From Paraburkholderia susongensis (GTDB taxonomy: Bacteria > Pseudomonadota > Gammaproteobacteria > Burkholderiales > Burkholderiaceae), in assembly GCF_900177725.1 (NCBI RefSeq), contig NZ_FXAT01000004.1, forward strand, positions 186,001 through 250,000: a stretch of DNA of 64,000 bases, written 5' to 3'. A program made the position numbers and the translations under genes. Shown in pieces: positions 7,380-15,838 of the stretch (the first letter of the stretch is position 1; each line of letters starts with the position of its first letter). The notes under the pieces are model-generated. The model was not told the DNA's origin. It ran no database searches and saw only the letters and a program-made list of their open reading frames with translations.

Positions 7380-7823
7380 TCAACTCGCCTGCGGCCCGCG
7401 CCGCAAGGCAGCGAGAACCGAAGCGGGAATCGCCGCCGGCCGCAGTGCGTCGCGGTCCACGCAGCCGACCCGGATCGAGCCGCTAGCAAGCAGCGTGCCC
7501 TCACGCCATGCTTCTTGCGTGAAATCGACCGAAGCTCGGCCAAGACGCTCGATCCGGCTGACAATTTTCACGATGTCGTCGAGCCGGGCCGGAGCCCGGT
7601 AGTCGACCGCGGTGCTGCATACGATAAAAATCGCGCCGGTTTCCTCCGCGAGCCGATGCTGGTCGACGCCGCACGCGCGCAGCCATTCGGTGCGCGCCCG
7701 TTCGAAAAACTTCAGGTAGTTGGCGTAAAACACAATGCCGCCCGCATCGGTATCTTCGTAATACACGCGGATGGGCCATGTGTAGCCGATTTCCGTGCCG
7801 GGCTGGCTGGTCGACATATTCAT
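7380..7823 (-). CDS. ybgC: Tol-Pal associated acyl-CoA thioesterase YbgC
   Basis: This hotdog-fold thioesterase is conserved at the head of tol-pal operons. It contains the 4-hydroxybenzoyl-CoA-thioesterase-like motif YEDTDAGGIVFYANYLKF with the catalytic Asp, then FERARTEWL. The frame opens at 7847 with GTG. I prefer the ATG at 7823 because residues before MNMSTSQ are not family-like; 7832 is also possible. Length is about 147 aa, normal. Its true substrate in this operon is unsettled even in model organisms. Confidence 0.9.
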   Translation of the reverse strand: MNMSTSQPGTEIGYTWPIRVYYEDTDAGGIVFYANYLKFFERARTEWLRACGVDQHRLAEETGAIFIVCSTAVDYRAPARLDDIVKIVSRIERLGRASVDFTQEAWREGTLLASGSIRVGCVDRDALRPAAIPASVLAALRRGPQAS

Positions 7824-7847
7824 GCGGCGCATTTTACCGGAACGCAC

Positions 7848-8401
7848 ACCCCTGGGTCTGTTTCAAAGTGTGCGTTTCGTCCGGCGGGGGTGCTAGCCGC
7901 GACGCACGACCCGTCCGGCGAACGATTGCGCGGCCGGCATCAGCCCGGTCGTATCGACATTGACATCGACGTGGGCGGGGCAGGCGCCAGGCTTTCACCG
8001 GCGGCTTGCACGAGCTGCCGGCCGGTACGCCCGGAAGCCCCGTCGGCGGGCGCTTGCGCGCCGGAAAGCCGGTTGCCTATTCGATCCTCTTCCAATACAC
8101 TAACGCGCTCGACCCTGCGTGACTGGCGATAGAACCGAGTCAGCTGACTCAGCCGATTCAACCAATCGGGTTCAAGGTGGAACAACCCACCGTGAAGCGC
8201 AGGGTGCCGTTTTGCCGTTCGCCTGGGCAGCCGTGATCCGCGCGCATTAATCTGCGCTGACGGTGGCTGGCCTGCCTCGCGTGTGCGGCGACTCTCTCTT
8301 CGCCACGTCAGGGCTGGCATGACCGCCAGCAGCGCTGCGTACCCTCTACGCAAGATTCGGCGCACGATCCGGTCAACCTGAAAACACTCAACGGAACCCG
8401 T
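7848..8401 (+). other. Gene-free leader region upstream of glyA
   Basis: No convincing gene is present in this stretch; the long minus-strand frame here is the antisense of glyA and nrdR extended. The right half (8112-8352) is unusually dense in inverted repeats and is listed separately. The start codon of glyA is preceded only by ACGGAA, a modest ribosome-binding site. Confidence 0.6.
8112..8352 (+). promoter_or_regulatory. Highly structured leader, candidate cis-regulatory RNA or small RNA before glyA
   Basis: ACCCTGCG (8112-8119) pairs with CGCAGGGT (8198-8205) and encloses three smaller hairpins. These are the 14-bp palindrome GAGTCAGCTGACTC (8137-8150), CCGATT/AATCGG (8153-8169) and GGGTT/AACCC (8168-8188). 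Downstream, CTGACgGTGGC (8257-8267) pairs with GCCACGTCAG (8302-8311). An alternative GGCGA/TCGCC stem would compete with it. CTGGC/GCCAG and TGCGTA/TACGCA (8336-8352) hairpins follow. I do not recognise a named riboswitch class. GC-rich DNA produces some such pairing by chance. Confidence 0.4.
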
Positions 8402-9649
8402 ATGTTTGACAGAGCCCAAAGCACCATCGCCAACGTCGATCCTGAACTCTGGAAGGTCATCGAGCAGGAAAACCGCCGTCAGGAAGAGCACATCGAACTG
8501 ATCGCGTCGGAAAACTACACGAGCCCGGCCGTGATGGCCGCGCAAGGCTCGCAACTCACCAACAAGTACGCCGAAGGGTATCCGGGCAAGCGCTACTACG
8601 GCGGCTGCGAATATGTCGACATCGCCGAGCAACTGGCGATCGACCGCGTGAAGCAGCTGTTCGGCGCCGAAGCCGCGAACGTGCAGCCGAACTCGGGTTC
8701 GCAGGCGAACCAGGGCGTGTTCTTCGCGATGCTCAAGCCGGGCGACACGATCATGGGCATGAGCCTCGCGCACGGCGGTCACCTCACGCACGGCTCGCCG
8801 GTCAACATGTCGGGCAAGTGGTTCAACGTGGTGAGCTACGGCCTGAACGAAGCCGAAGACATCGATTACGACGCCGCCGAAAAGCTCGCGCAGGAGCACA
8901 AGCCGAAGCTGATCGTGGCGGGCGCGTCCGCATTCGCGCTGCGCATCGATTTCGAACGCCTGTCGAAGATCGCGAAGTCGATTGGCGCGTACTTCATGGT
9001 CGACATGGCGCACTATGCCGGTCTGATCGCCGCGGGCGTCTACCCGAACCCGGTGCCGCACGCCGACTTCGTCACCACTACCACGCACAAGAGCCTGCGC
9101 GGCCCGCGCGGCGGCGTGATCCTGATGAAGGCCGAGTTCGAAAAGCAGATCAACTCGGCCATTTTCCCGGGTATCCAGGGCGGCCCGCTCATGCACGTGA
9201 TCGCCGGCAAGGCTGTCGCGTTCAAGGAAGCGCTGTCGCCGGAATTCAAGGCTTATCAGCAACAGGTCGTCGAGAACGCGCGCGTGCTCGCTGAAACGCT
9301 GGTCAAGCGCGGTCTGCGCATCGTTTCGGGCCGCACGGAAAGCCACGTGATGCTGGTCGACCTGCGTGCGAAGAAGATCACCGGCAAGGCTGCGGAAGCG
9401 GCTCTGGGCGCAGCGCACATCACGGTCAACAAGAACGCGATTCCGAACGATCCGGAAAAACCGTTCGTGACCTCGGGCATTCGCCTCGGCTCGCCGGCCA
9501 TGACCACGCGCGGCTTTGGCGTGAAAGAAGCCGAGCAGGTCGGCAATCTGATCGCCGACGTGCTGGACAACCCGGAAGACGCGGCGACGATCGAGCGCGT
9601 GAAGGCTCAGGTCGCCGAGCTGACCCAGCGCTTCCCGGTGTACGGCTAA
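8402..9649 (+). CDS. glyA: Serine hydroxymethyltransferase
   Basis: This PLP enzyme interconverts serine and glycine with tetrahydrofolate and is the main one-carbon source. The 415-aa protein has the expected family length. It shows [14 protein letters not shown], the Gly-rich YYGGCEYVD segment and the PLP-lysine motif [13 protein letters not shown] with K230. The C-terminal domain carries [16 protein letters not shown]. nrdR follows 6 bp after the stop, so the two are co-transcribed. The structured leader upstream may control it. Confidence 0.98.
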   Translation: MFDRAQSTIANVDPELWKVIEQENRRQEEHIELIASENYTSPAVMAAQGSQLTNKYAEGYPGKRYYGGCEYVDIAEQLAIDRVKQLFGAEAANVQPNSGSQANQGVFFAMLKPGDTIMGMSLAHGGHLTHGSPVNMSGKWFNVVSYGLNEAEDIDYDAAEKLAQEHKPKLIVAGASAFALRIDFERLSKIAKSIGAYFMVDMAHYAGLIAAGVYPNPVPHADFVTTTTHKSLRGPRGGVILMKAEFEKQINSAIFPGIQGGPLMHVIAGKAVAFKEALSPEFKAYQQQVVENARVLAETLVKRGLRIVSGRTESHVMLVDLRAKKITGKAAEAALGAAHITVNKNAIPNDPEKPFVTSGIRLGSPAMTTRGFGVKEAEQVGNLIADVLDNPEDAATIERVKAQVAELTQRFPVYG

Positions 9650-9655
9650 ACCGTC

Positions 9656-10138
9656 ATGCATTGCCCCTTCTGCCGCCACGCCGATACGCAGGTTGTCGAT
9701 TCGCGCGTATCCGAAGACGGCGCGACGATTCGCCGGCGCCGCCGCTGCCCGGCCTGCGACAAGCGTTTCACGACGTACGAGCGGGTCGAGCTGGCGTTGC
9801 CGTCGGTCGTCAAGAAGGATGGCACGCGTACGGAGTTCGATCGCCGCAAGATCGTCGCGAGCATGCAACTGGCGCTGCGCAAGCGCCCGGTTGCGGTGGA
9901 CGCGATCGAGGCGGCGGTCGCCCGCATCGAGTATCAACTGCTCGGCAGCGGCGAGCGCGAGGTGCGCAGCGAGCGCCTCGGCGAACTCGTGATGAACGAG
10001 TTGCGCGCGCTCGACACGATCGCTTACGTTCGTTTTGCTTCGGTGTACCGGCGCTTCGAAGACGTCTCCGAATTCGAGGACGTGATCGAGGAATTCCGCC
10101 GCGCCTCTTCTCCCCCCAAGCCTTCCCGCAAGCGCTGA
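9656..10138 (+). CDS. nrdR: Transcriptional repressor NrdR
   Basis: NrdR represses ribonucleotide reductase genes and senses ATP/dATP through an ATP-cone. The 160-aa protein has an N-terminal zinc ribbon with Cys3, Cys6, Cys31 and Cys34, followed by FTTYERVEL. The ATP-cone starts with [16 protein letters not shown] and runs to about residue 140. The glyA-nrdR pairing is common in proteobacteria. Confidence 0.97.
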   Translation: MHCPFCRHADTQVVDSRVSEDGATIRRRRRCPACDKRFTTYERVELALPSVVKKDGTRTEFDRRKIVASMQLALRKRPVAVDAIEAAVARIEYQLLGSGEREVRSERLGELVMNELRALDTIAYVRFASVYRRFEDVSEFEDVIEEFRRASSPPKPSRKR

Positions 10139-10378
10139 GCGCAGACGCGCTATGCCTTGACCGCGGACCTTCGCGCCCGCATTGGTATTTGCATTTCTCC
10201 TGCGCCTTTCACGTATCTTTTCACGCGTCTCTTCACGCATCGCTACCCCCGCGTCGATGATGGTTCATCGCGTGTATTTTTGCGTGCGATAGCGTCTGAA
10301 CGCCACTTGGCCATTCGGCCGATGGTTGAGGCATTCGCAAACCGCTAGATTGTCTGCATCCGTTCGAAATGCTCAGGG

Positions 10379-10945
10379 ATGCAGATGAAATGCAATGCGA
10401 TTTGCCGGCCATCGCGCGCCGGTTTCACTCTCGTCGAGACGTTGGCCGTGATAGCGCTGCTGGCCGTCATCGCCGTGATGGCGACGCCATCGTTCGTCGC
10501 GTGGCATGTGCGCGATCAGGTCGACGCGCGCGCCAAAGCTTTGTTGTCGACGTTTGCCTATGCGCGCAGCGAGGCTTTGCGCCGCGGCACACGCGTGACT
10601 GTCTGCCGGGCCAATGCGGCGCGCGCCTGCCTCGCCTCGGGGCAACCATGCGGCGAGGCCATCGCCGACTGGGCTTGCGGCTGGGCAGTGTTCACCGAGC
10701 GTGGCGGCAAACTCTCGCTGCTTCGCGCGCAACCGTTGCTCGCCGCGGTGAGCATCACCAGCGTGCAAACGGATCTGACGTTCACACCGCCGGCCGGTCA
10801 ACTGATCGGCGCTTTCCGCAACTTCGATATCGCGCCGCGAAGTCCATCCAAAGCGATGCAGGGGGACGCGTGGCGGCGCTGCATTCGCATTGCGGCAGGT
10901 GGCCGCGCGCGAATCTCCGAGGGTGCATGCGGAGCAGCATCATGA
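10379..10945 (+). CDS. Minor type IV pilin, FimT/GspH family
   Basis: First gene of a five-gene minor-pilin operon. The prepilin peptidase motif is AGFTLVE, with Gly15 at -1 and Glu20 at +5, followed by a hydrophobic helix. The GspH/FimT C-terminal part begins RDQVDARAKALLSTFAYARSEALRRG. Minor pilins of this set prime assembly of the pilus tip (family knowledge). The protein has 188 aa. Its stop overlaps the next start by ATGA. Confidence 0.85.
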   Translation: MQMKCNAICRPSRAGFTLVETLAVIALLAVIAVMATPSFVAWHVRDQVDARAKALLSTFAYARSEALRRGTRVTVCRANAARACLASGQPCGEAIADWACGWAVFTERGGKLSLLRAQPLLAAVSITSVQTDLTFTPPAGQLIGAFRNFDIAPRSPSKAMQGDAWRRCIRIAAGGRARISEGACGAAS

Positions 10946-11388
10946 TGCGGTTTGCGCCGAACACCTGTTTGCGCAAACGTGCGACGGTCTGCGCGGGCAG
11001 TTCGCTAATCGAGGTCATGCTCGCCGTCGCACTGATCGCGGTGACAGCGCTGGGTTTGATCGCCGGTCAATTGTGGAGCGCACGCGAAGCCCGCGCGATG
11101 ACGCTGCGCGAAAGCGCTGCGTGGATAGCCGACTCGGTTGCCGAAGCGATGCGCGGCTCCTTGGCGAACGCTGCCGCGCTCAACCAATGGAATGCTCGTG
11201 CGGGCGTTCTCCTGCCGCATGGCGAAGCATCGACAGGAGAGAGCGGCGCAGTGGCAACGGCTCGCGTGACCTGGGCTTCCGTGCGTGATCTGCCCGGTGC
11301 CGGCGACGTGATCGACAAGCCGGAGTCTTGCGGTGGCGTGGAGGCTCCCGCTGGCACTTCCTGCGTTGCGTTGGCATTCGTGAAATGA
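10942..11388 (+). CDS. pilV: Minor type IV pilin PilV-like
   Basis: The 148-aa protein starts at ATG 10942, overlapping the preceding stop; 10945 is the alternative. The frame is open upstream, but that part is the shadow of the previous gene. The prepilin signal is GSSLIEVMLAVALIAVTALGLIAG, cleaved after Gly19 with Glu24 at +5. Cysteines at the C-terminus (ESCGGVEAPAGTSCVAL) probably form a disulfide, as in other PilV proteins. It is translationally coupled to its neighbours. Confidence 0.8.
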   Translation: MMRFAPNTCLRKRATVCAGSSLIEVMLAVALIAVTALGLIAGQLWSAREARAMTLRESAAWIADSVAEAMRGSLANAAALNQWNARAGVLLPHGEASTGESGAVATARVTWASVRDLPGAGDVIDKPESCGGVEAPAGTSCVALAFVK

Positions 11389-12197
11389 GGAGGCGGCATT
11401 CCATTCTCGGTCATACGCTCGTCGAATTCGTGATTGCAATGGCGCTGGGACTGATCGTGACAGCAGGCGCCATATCGCTCTATACGACGCAGCGCGGTGC
11501 GTTCGAGCGCGCGAGCAATGCAACGCGGATTCGCGAAGCCGGTTTGACCGCGCTGATGCTGATCGGCCAGCAATTGCAGATGGCCGGCTTCGTTCCCGCC
11601 GACGTTCCCGGCTACGGCGCTCCGCCGCCGTTGTTCGGCTGTTCGGGTGGCCGTCCGACGGGCGCGGACGCGAGTCCTGGCTGCACCTCATTGAGTACCG
11701 GCTCGGATGGCGTTGCGATCCGTTATGTCGGCGACGGCGTGTCCACGTGGCTATCCTCGAGCGCAGAGATAACCGATTGTGTGGGACAAGCCGTGAAGAG
11801 CAGTGACGCGATGCTCGGCGATCAGGGCGTGCCGGTCGTCAACCGCTACTTTGCCAGTGTGAGCGGCTCGACGGGCGAGCCGGAGCTTTACTGCGACGGC
11901 AATGGCAACGCGGGGACCGCGCAGCCGCTGGTGGAGGGTGTCGAGCGCGTGCGGTTGCGCTACTGGCTGGCAGGCGCGCCCGACGCGATCGATGCGTCGG
12001 CGGTGCTGGCCGGTCAATGGGACAGCGTCGTTGCGGTCGATCTCTGTGTGATCGTGCGCGGCGCGCCGCAAGGGCAGCGTTCGCGCTATGTCGATTGCGA
12101 TGGCATGAGCACGCTCGGTGCCGACTTGCGGCCGCGGCAGGCGTTCTCGCGGCACGTTGCGCTACGCAATCGTGCGGAGATGGAGGCTTCATCGTGA
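11385..12197 (+). CDS. pilW: Minor type IV pilin PilW-like
   Basis: The start at ATG 11385 overlaps the pilV stop. The prepilin motif is GHTLVEFVIAMALGLIV (Gly9 at -1, Glu14 at +5). The 270-aa length and the SLYTTQRGAFERASNATRIREAG segment are typical of PilW. Several cysteines in the C-terminal globular part (FGCSGGRP, PGCTS, ELYCDG, LCVIV) suggest disulfides. PilW works with PilV and PilX at the pilus tip, usually together with PilY1, which is not in this operon. Confidence 0.85.
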   Translation: MRRRHSILGHTLVEFVIAMALGLIVTAGAISLYTTQRGAFERASNATRIREAGLTALMLIGQQLQMAGFVPADVPGYGAPPPLFGCSGGRPTGADASPGCTSLSTGSDGVAIRYVGDGVSTWLSSSAEITDCVGQAVKSSDAMLGDQGVPVVNRYFASVSGSTGEPELYCDGNGNAGTAQPLVEGVERVRLRYWLAGAPDAIDASAVLAGQWDSVVAVDLCVIVRGAPQGQRSRYVDCDGMSTLGADLRPRQAFSRHVALRNRAEMEASS

Positions 12198-12808
12198 CGG
12201 CTCGCGAGAAAATGCGGGAAGGTCGTCGCCTGTATGGGACACACCGCGGGCGTCATATGAAGTCGATGCGCGTGGCGGGTCCGGATTTCCCATTCAATTT
12301 CCCCGTTCGTGCTCCACGCGCCCGCCAACGCGGCGTCGTTCTGCCGATCGTGCTGCTGATTTCGGCGATGATGCTGACCACGTCGGCGATCTGGTTCGAA
12401 ACATCGCTCGCAGCGGCACGTGCGGCGACCAACGTGCGCGACTATCTGCAGGCTTTTCACGCTGCCGATTCGGCGCTGACCTTGTGCGAGCGCAGCGTTC
12501 TTGCAATGGGTGTCGACGCGAGCGCACCGCCGCCCGCATCTGGCGAGCCAGCCCAATGGAAGCTCGAAGCCGCGTTCGAAGCCGGCGCCGTTACGCCCGT
12601 CGCGCAATGGCCAGGATCGCAGCGTGCGCCGCAGTGCCTCGTCGAACCCTGGCGTCTTGCGAGCCGTGAGAATGCAACCGCCTATCTGCTGAGCGCGCGT
12701 GGTTTCGGCCAGACTAGCGAGTCGCAGGTCTGGTTGCAGATGGAACTGGTGATCGAGGATGGCGCGATCGAGCGTCATTGGCGGCGTGTCGCCGCGAGGC
12801 CATTCTGA
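12194..12808 (+). CDS. pilX: Minor pilin PilX-like
   Basis: The coupled GTG at 12194 overlaps the pilW stop; ATG at 12257 gives a shorter N-terminus and is also plausible. The segment RQRGVVLPIVLLISAMMLTT resembles PilX, which keeps the Gly at -1 but lacks Glu at +5. A helix with FETSLAAARAATNVRDYLQAFHAADSAL follows, typical of PilX N-termini. About 204 aa. Function is inferred from family and operon position. Confidence 0.75.
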   Translation: MTAREKMREGRRLYGTHRGRHMKSMRVAGPDFPFNFPVRAPRARQRGVVLPIVLLISAMMLTTSAIWFETSLAAARAATNVRDYLQAFHAADSALTLCERSVLAMGVDASAPPPASGEPAQWKLEAAFEAGAVTPVAQWPGSQRAPQCLVEPWRLASRENATAYLLSARGFGQTSESQVWLQMELVIEDGAIERHWRRVAARPF

Positions 12809-12818
12809 CGGGAGGTGC

Positions 12819-13250
12819 ATGACGAGGCCGAACACATCCGCATTCACGCTGCTCGAACTGATGATCGCGCTGGCAATAGCCGCCACATTGGCCGTATTTG
12901 CGATTCCTTCGTACCGCAGTCATATCGCGCGAACCCATCGAGTCGATGCGGCGTCCGCGTTGTATCGCGCGGCGCAATTCGTCGAGGGCGCGGCGAGCGA
13001 CGGTGTGCCCACATTACCTGCGGGATTCGATCAGGCGCCGCAATTCGGCACGCCGATTTACCGGCTGCGCGTATTGTCCGCGGACGACGCGAACGGTGGC
13101 TATTCGATCGAAGCGATGCCAGCGGAAACCGGCCCGATGCGCGACGATCCCTGCGGCACGTTCACGCTCGATGCGACAGGGCTGCGAAGCAACAGAAACG
13201 AGGCGGGCGGCGCGACGCCGGCGAGCAGTGAATGTTGGAATACGTCGTAA
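12819..13250 (+). CDS. Type IV pilin PilE-like minor pilin
   Basis: Starts at ATG 12819 after GGGAGG; the frame extends upstream only as shadow of pilX. The prepilin-like motif is SAFTLLELMIALAIAAT with Glu13 at +5. The residue before the cleavage site is Ala8 rather than the near-universal Gly. The C-terminal globular part has two cysteines (DDPCGTF, SSECWNTS) as in PilE-type pilins. 143 aa. It closes the operon; no terminator was evident before the convergent gene at 13805. Confidence 0.8.
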   Translation: MTRPNTSAFTLLELMIALAIAATLAVFAIPSYRSHIARTHRVDAASALYRAAQFVEGAASDGVPTLPAGFDQAPQFGTPIYRLRVLSADDANGGYSIEAMPAETGPMRDDPCGTFTLDATGLRSNRNEAGGATPASSECWNTS

Positions 13251-13298
13251 CCCGCTGAGCAGCGGCATGGGTGGCGCAAGACGAGCGGCTTCAATGCT

Positions 13299-13805
13299 TC
13301 AATAGCCGCTGTCCGTCGAATCGGCCTTCTGCGCAGTGGACTCCGCTGTCGTGGACGCCACTGGATTTGCCGCGGAGTCGCTCTTCATCTGCTGCCAGAT
13401 TCGAAACGCTTCCCATGCGGCGAGCGCAATGCTGCCCCACTTGAGGGCGGGCTTGGCACTGGCAACGACCGTTGCGCGCAGCGGCTTCGCGAGCAGCATC
13501 GAGATGATCGAGCTCGCGAAAGGATACTGCTTGAGAATCGCGCCGATGGTCCCCGCGTTGAACACGCCTGCCTTCTGCCCCTTGCCCATGCGGATGCCGC
13601 CGAAGCCCGGAATGATGAACCTGAGCCAGCTGAAGTGCGTGACCGCCTGGCGTAATTCGATGGTGGCGTGTAGGAGTTCCACGCGCTCGACGTCCGCGCG
13701 TACCAGCAGCAGTTCCTTGCGCAGCGCCCGCAGGTGCGGCGCGCTCAGATCCCTCGACGGATGGCGCGTGTGACGAAATGCGGTATCGGGACGGGGTTGG
13801 CTCAT
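13299..13805 (-). CDS. DUF3318-like protein, YqjK position in a yqjD/yqjE cluster
   Basis: Unknown function. The 168-aa protein begins with a basic region and an amphipathic helix (LRALRKELLLVRADVERVEL). It then has hydrophobic stretches (FSWLRFIIPGFGG, FASSIISMLLAKPLRA) and ends with a Ser/Thr/Ala-rich tail. It resembles the DUF3318 proteins found with yqjD and yqjE in Burkholderia. About 50 bp separate it from yqjE, so the three probably form one operon. Confidence 0.6.
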   Translation of the reverse strand: MSQPRPDTAFRHTRHPSRDLSAPHLRALRKELLLVRADVERVELLHATIELRQAVTHFSWLRFIIPGFGGIRMGKGQKAGVFNAGTIGAILKQYPFASSIISMLLAKPLRATVVASAKPALKWGSIALAAWEAFRIWQQMKSDSAANPVASTTAESTAQKADSTDSGY

Positions 13806-13855
13806 GGCGTGTCGGCGGCAGTGGTGGTGGGGCGATCAGAGGCGATCAGGCTGCG

Positions 13856-14242
13856 TCACGGCCTGCGAAACGCGTCGCGGTCTTTCTCGAACTCGGCGAT
13901 GGTGGCTTCGAACACCATCGGCGCGTTGCGCAAACCGCTGCGCGCTTTCAGCGCACACGCGAGGCCCGCAATGGCGTAAACCACGGTGATGCCGGCGAGC
14001 GCCTGCAGGCGGTAGGTGTCCCAGAAGGCGATGGCGATCAGCGCGGTCAGGGCGATCAGCGCCATCGTGGCAAGCATCATCGCGGCAAGGCCGAGAAACA
14101 GCACGCCTAGCAGACGGTCTTTTTCTTCGGCGAGTTCGATGCCCACCAGTTCGAGCCGCGTCTGCAGAATGGCAAACACGGAACTGATAATGCGGCGCAA
14201 CGGACTATGTTCTGCGCGCTGCGATTGAGTTTCGGTCGTCAT
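13856..14242 (-). CDS. yqjE: YqjE-type inner-membrane protein (phage holin family, PF07332-like)
   Basis: 128 aa with two transmembrane segments (LLGVLFLGLAAMMLATMAL and LQALAGITVVYAIAGLAC). The N-terminal motif SVFAILQTRLELVGIELAEEK is characteristic of YqjE proteins. The holin name comes only from the domain family; there is no lysis context here. It lies between yqjD and the DUF3318 gene. In E. coli the yqj genes respond to stress and stationary phase. Confidence 0.75.
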   Translation of the reverse strand: MTTETQSQRAEHSPLRRIISSVFAILQTRLELVGIELAEEKDRLLGVLFLGLAAMMLATMALIALTALIAIAFWDTYRLQALAGITVVYAIAGLACALKARSGLRNAPMVFEATIAEFEKDRDAFRRP

Positions 14243-14374
14243 GGCTGTGGGCGTTGCGCGTGAGGGCCTAACCGGCGCGCACGCGCGCCAGCGGAAGCGG
14301 ACCGGCGAGGCTCCCGCCGGTCCGCCCGATTTGCCGGTGCGCCGGAGATGCTGTCTCCGGCGGCTTCACCGGCT

Positions 14375-14677
14375 TTACTTGCGATTGATCAGCAGCCCCA
14401 CCACCACGCCGATACCGGCAGCGATGCCGATCGATGCCCACGGATGCTCATGCACGTAGTCGTCGGTGGCGCGGGCGGCCTTCTTGCCTTTCTCGACCAC
14501 CACGACCTGAACGTCGGCCGCCTTTTCCTTCGCCTGCTTCAGTCGCGTCAGCGCGGTTTCGCGCAATTCCGAGGCGCGCTCGCCGGTAGCGCTCGCGGCC
14601 TGTTTCAGCAGGTCTTCAGCGTCCGCGAGGACGGTTTTGATATCCGACATCAATCTCTCCTTGTTGATTTCCGACAT
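14375..14677 (-). CDS. yqjD: ElaB/YqjD family (DUF883) membrane-anchored ribosome-binding-like protein
   Basis: About 100 aa. A long amphipathic helix (KTVLADAEDLLKQAASATGE and following) leads to the conserved DDYVHEHPWASIGIAAGIG motif and a C-terminal transmembrane tail ending LLINRK. I start at ATG 14677 (MSEINKERL) rather than 14704 because the preceding residues are not family-like. In E. coli, YqjD and ElaB bind ribosomes at the inner membrane in stationary phase. First gene of the local minus-strand cluster. Confidence 0.8.
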   Translation of the reverse strand: MSEINKERLMSDIKTVLADAEDLLKQAASATGERASELRETALTRLKQAKEKAADVQVVVVEKGKKAARATDDYVHEHPWASIGIAAGIGVVVGLLINRK

Positions 14678-14704
14678 TGACAGCTCCCCTTTGTCACACG
14701 CCAC

Positions 14705-15030
14705 GCGTGAATCGTAACCAAAGAAACGGCCGCTGGCGAGCGCGATGCCCGGTTGCTCCCAGTCATCGCACGAACCGTTCCCGCTACCACAAAGCGTTAT
14801 GGCATCTGTTTGAGGACAGTCTGCTCCAGACCGGCATTAGATGGAGTTGATCTGTCCCGCAAAGTTTCCTCCAAATGGGAGAAAATTACAAAAACGCATA
14901 AAGTAGTGACGCGATGTTCGTTCGTCATACACCGTCGCTGCCGTATGCTTTATCTTTTCGGGGCGCCGTGGGTAAACACTCGCGTACAACACATCCGGAT
15001 ACTTTCCGAATACCTAAAGGAGATTGCACC
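14705..15030. other. Intergenic region between divergent yqjD and peroxiredoxin genes
   Basis: No gene is evident. The part from about 14840 to 14990 is A+T-richer than its surroundings and presumably holds the peroxiredoxin promoter. I could not identify a specific operator with confidence. Confidence 0.5.
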
Positions 15031-15669
15031 ATGAGTCTACGTCTTGGCGACATTGCGCCGGATTTCGAGCAGGAGTCGAGTGTCGGTCGCATCAGGTTTC
15101 ATGAATGGCTCGGTAATGGCTGGGGCGTGCTGTTCTCGCACCCGGCCGACTTCACGCCGGTGTGCACGACCGAACTTGGCCTGACCGCCAAGCTCGCGAG
15201 CGAGTTCGAAAAGCGCAATGTGAAGACGATTGCGTTGTCGGTCGACAGCGCCGAGTCGCACAAGGAGTGGATCAAGGACATCAACGAGACGCAGGCGGCC
15301 AGCGTCGGCTTCCCGATTCTCGCGGACGGCGATCGCAAGGTGTCCGAGCTGTACGACATGATTCACCCGAACGCGAACGAAACGCTCACGGTCCGTTCGC
15401 TCTTCGTGATCGATCCGAACAAGAAGGTGCGTCTCATCATCACGTACCCGGCGAGCACCGGGCGCAACTTCGACGAAGTGCTGCGCGTGATCGACTCGCT
15501 GCAACTGACGGACAGTCACTCGGTCGCGACGCCGGGCAACTGGAAGCAGGGCGATGACGTGGTGATCGTCCCGTCGCTGCAGGACGAGGACGTCATCAAG
15601 CAGAAATTCCCGAAGGGCTACAAGGCGCTGCGTCCGTATCTGCGCATGACGCCGCAGCCGAACAAGTAA
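15031..15669 (+). CDS. 1-Cys type peroxiredoxin (AhpC/TSA, Prx6-like)
   Basis: Reduces peroxides in the cytoplasm. ATG at 15031 follows AAAGGAGATT. The 212-aa protein carries the catalytic motif HPADFTPVCTTEL with peroxidatic Cys45, and the long C-terminal extension of Prx6-like enzymes (KFPKGYKALRPYLRMTPQP). No resolving Cys in a CP motif is seen, which fits the 1-Cys class. Two hairpins downstream terminate it. Confidence 0.93.
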   Translation: MSLRLGDIAPDFEQESSVGRIRFHEWLGNGWGVLFSHPADFTPVCTTELGLTAKLASEFEKRNVKTIALSVDSAESHKEWIKDINETQAASVGFPILADGDRKVSELYDMIHPNANETLTVRSLFVIDPNKKVRLIITYPASTGRNFDEVLRVIDSLQLTDSHSVATPGNWKQGDDVVIVPSLQDEDVIKQKFPKGYKALRPYLRMTPQPNK

Positions 15670-15763
15670 GCGGAGCGCCACACGCGCTTCGCGGCGCCAG
15701 CTTCGCCGCGCCCCTGGCAACGAGGTCCGCGGCACCGCTCGCAGCCTGGCTTGCTATAAAGAA

Positions 15764-15838
15764 AAAGCCGGTTCGAACGAACCGGCTTCAGACTGCTGAC
15801 CAACCCCACGTTTTTCGGAGCGTGGGGTTTTGTTTTTC
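15764..15838. terminator. Pair of convergent terminators between peroxiredoxin and gcdH
   Basis: AAGCCGGTTCG/CGAACCGGCTT (about 15765-15788) is followed by TTTTTC on the minus strand and ends gcdH. CCCCACG/CGTGGGG (about 15806-15829) is followed by TTTTGTTTTT on the plus strand and ends the peroxiredoxin transcript. Confidence 0.8.

Noticed and set aside
7940..10240. 766-codon minus-strand open frame
   Set aside because: Antisense to glyA and nrdR; Arg/His-rich composition with no family features. An effect of GC-rich third codon positions.
13856..14242. Phage holin family label suggesting a second prophage
   Set aside because: The protein is YqjE-like and lies in a yqjD/yqjE/DUF3318 cluster with no lysis or structural phage genes.
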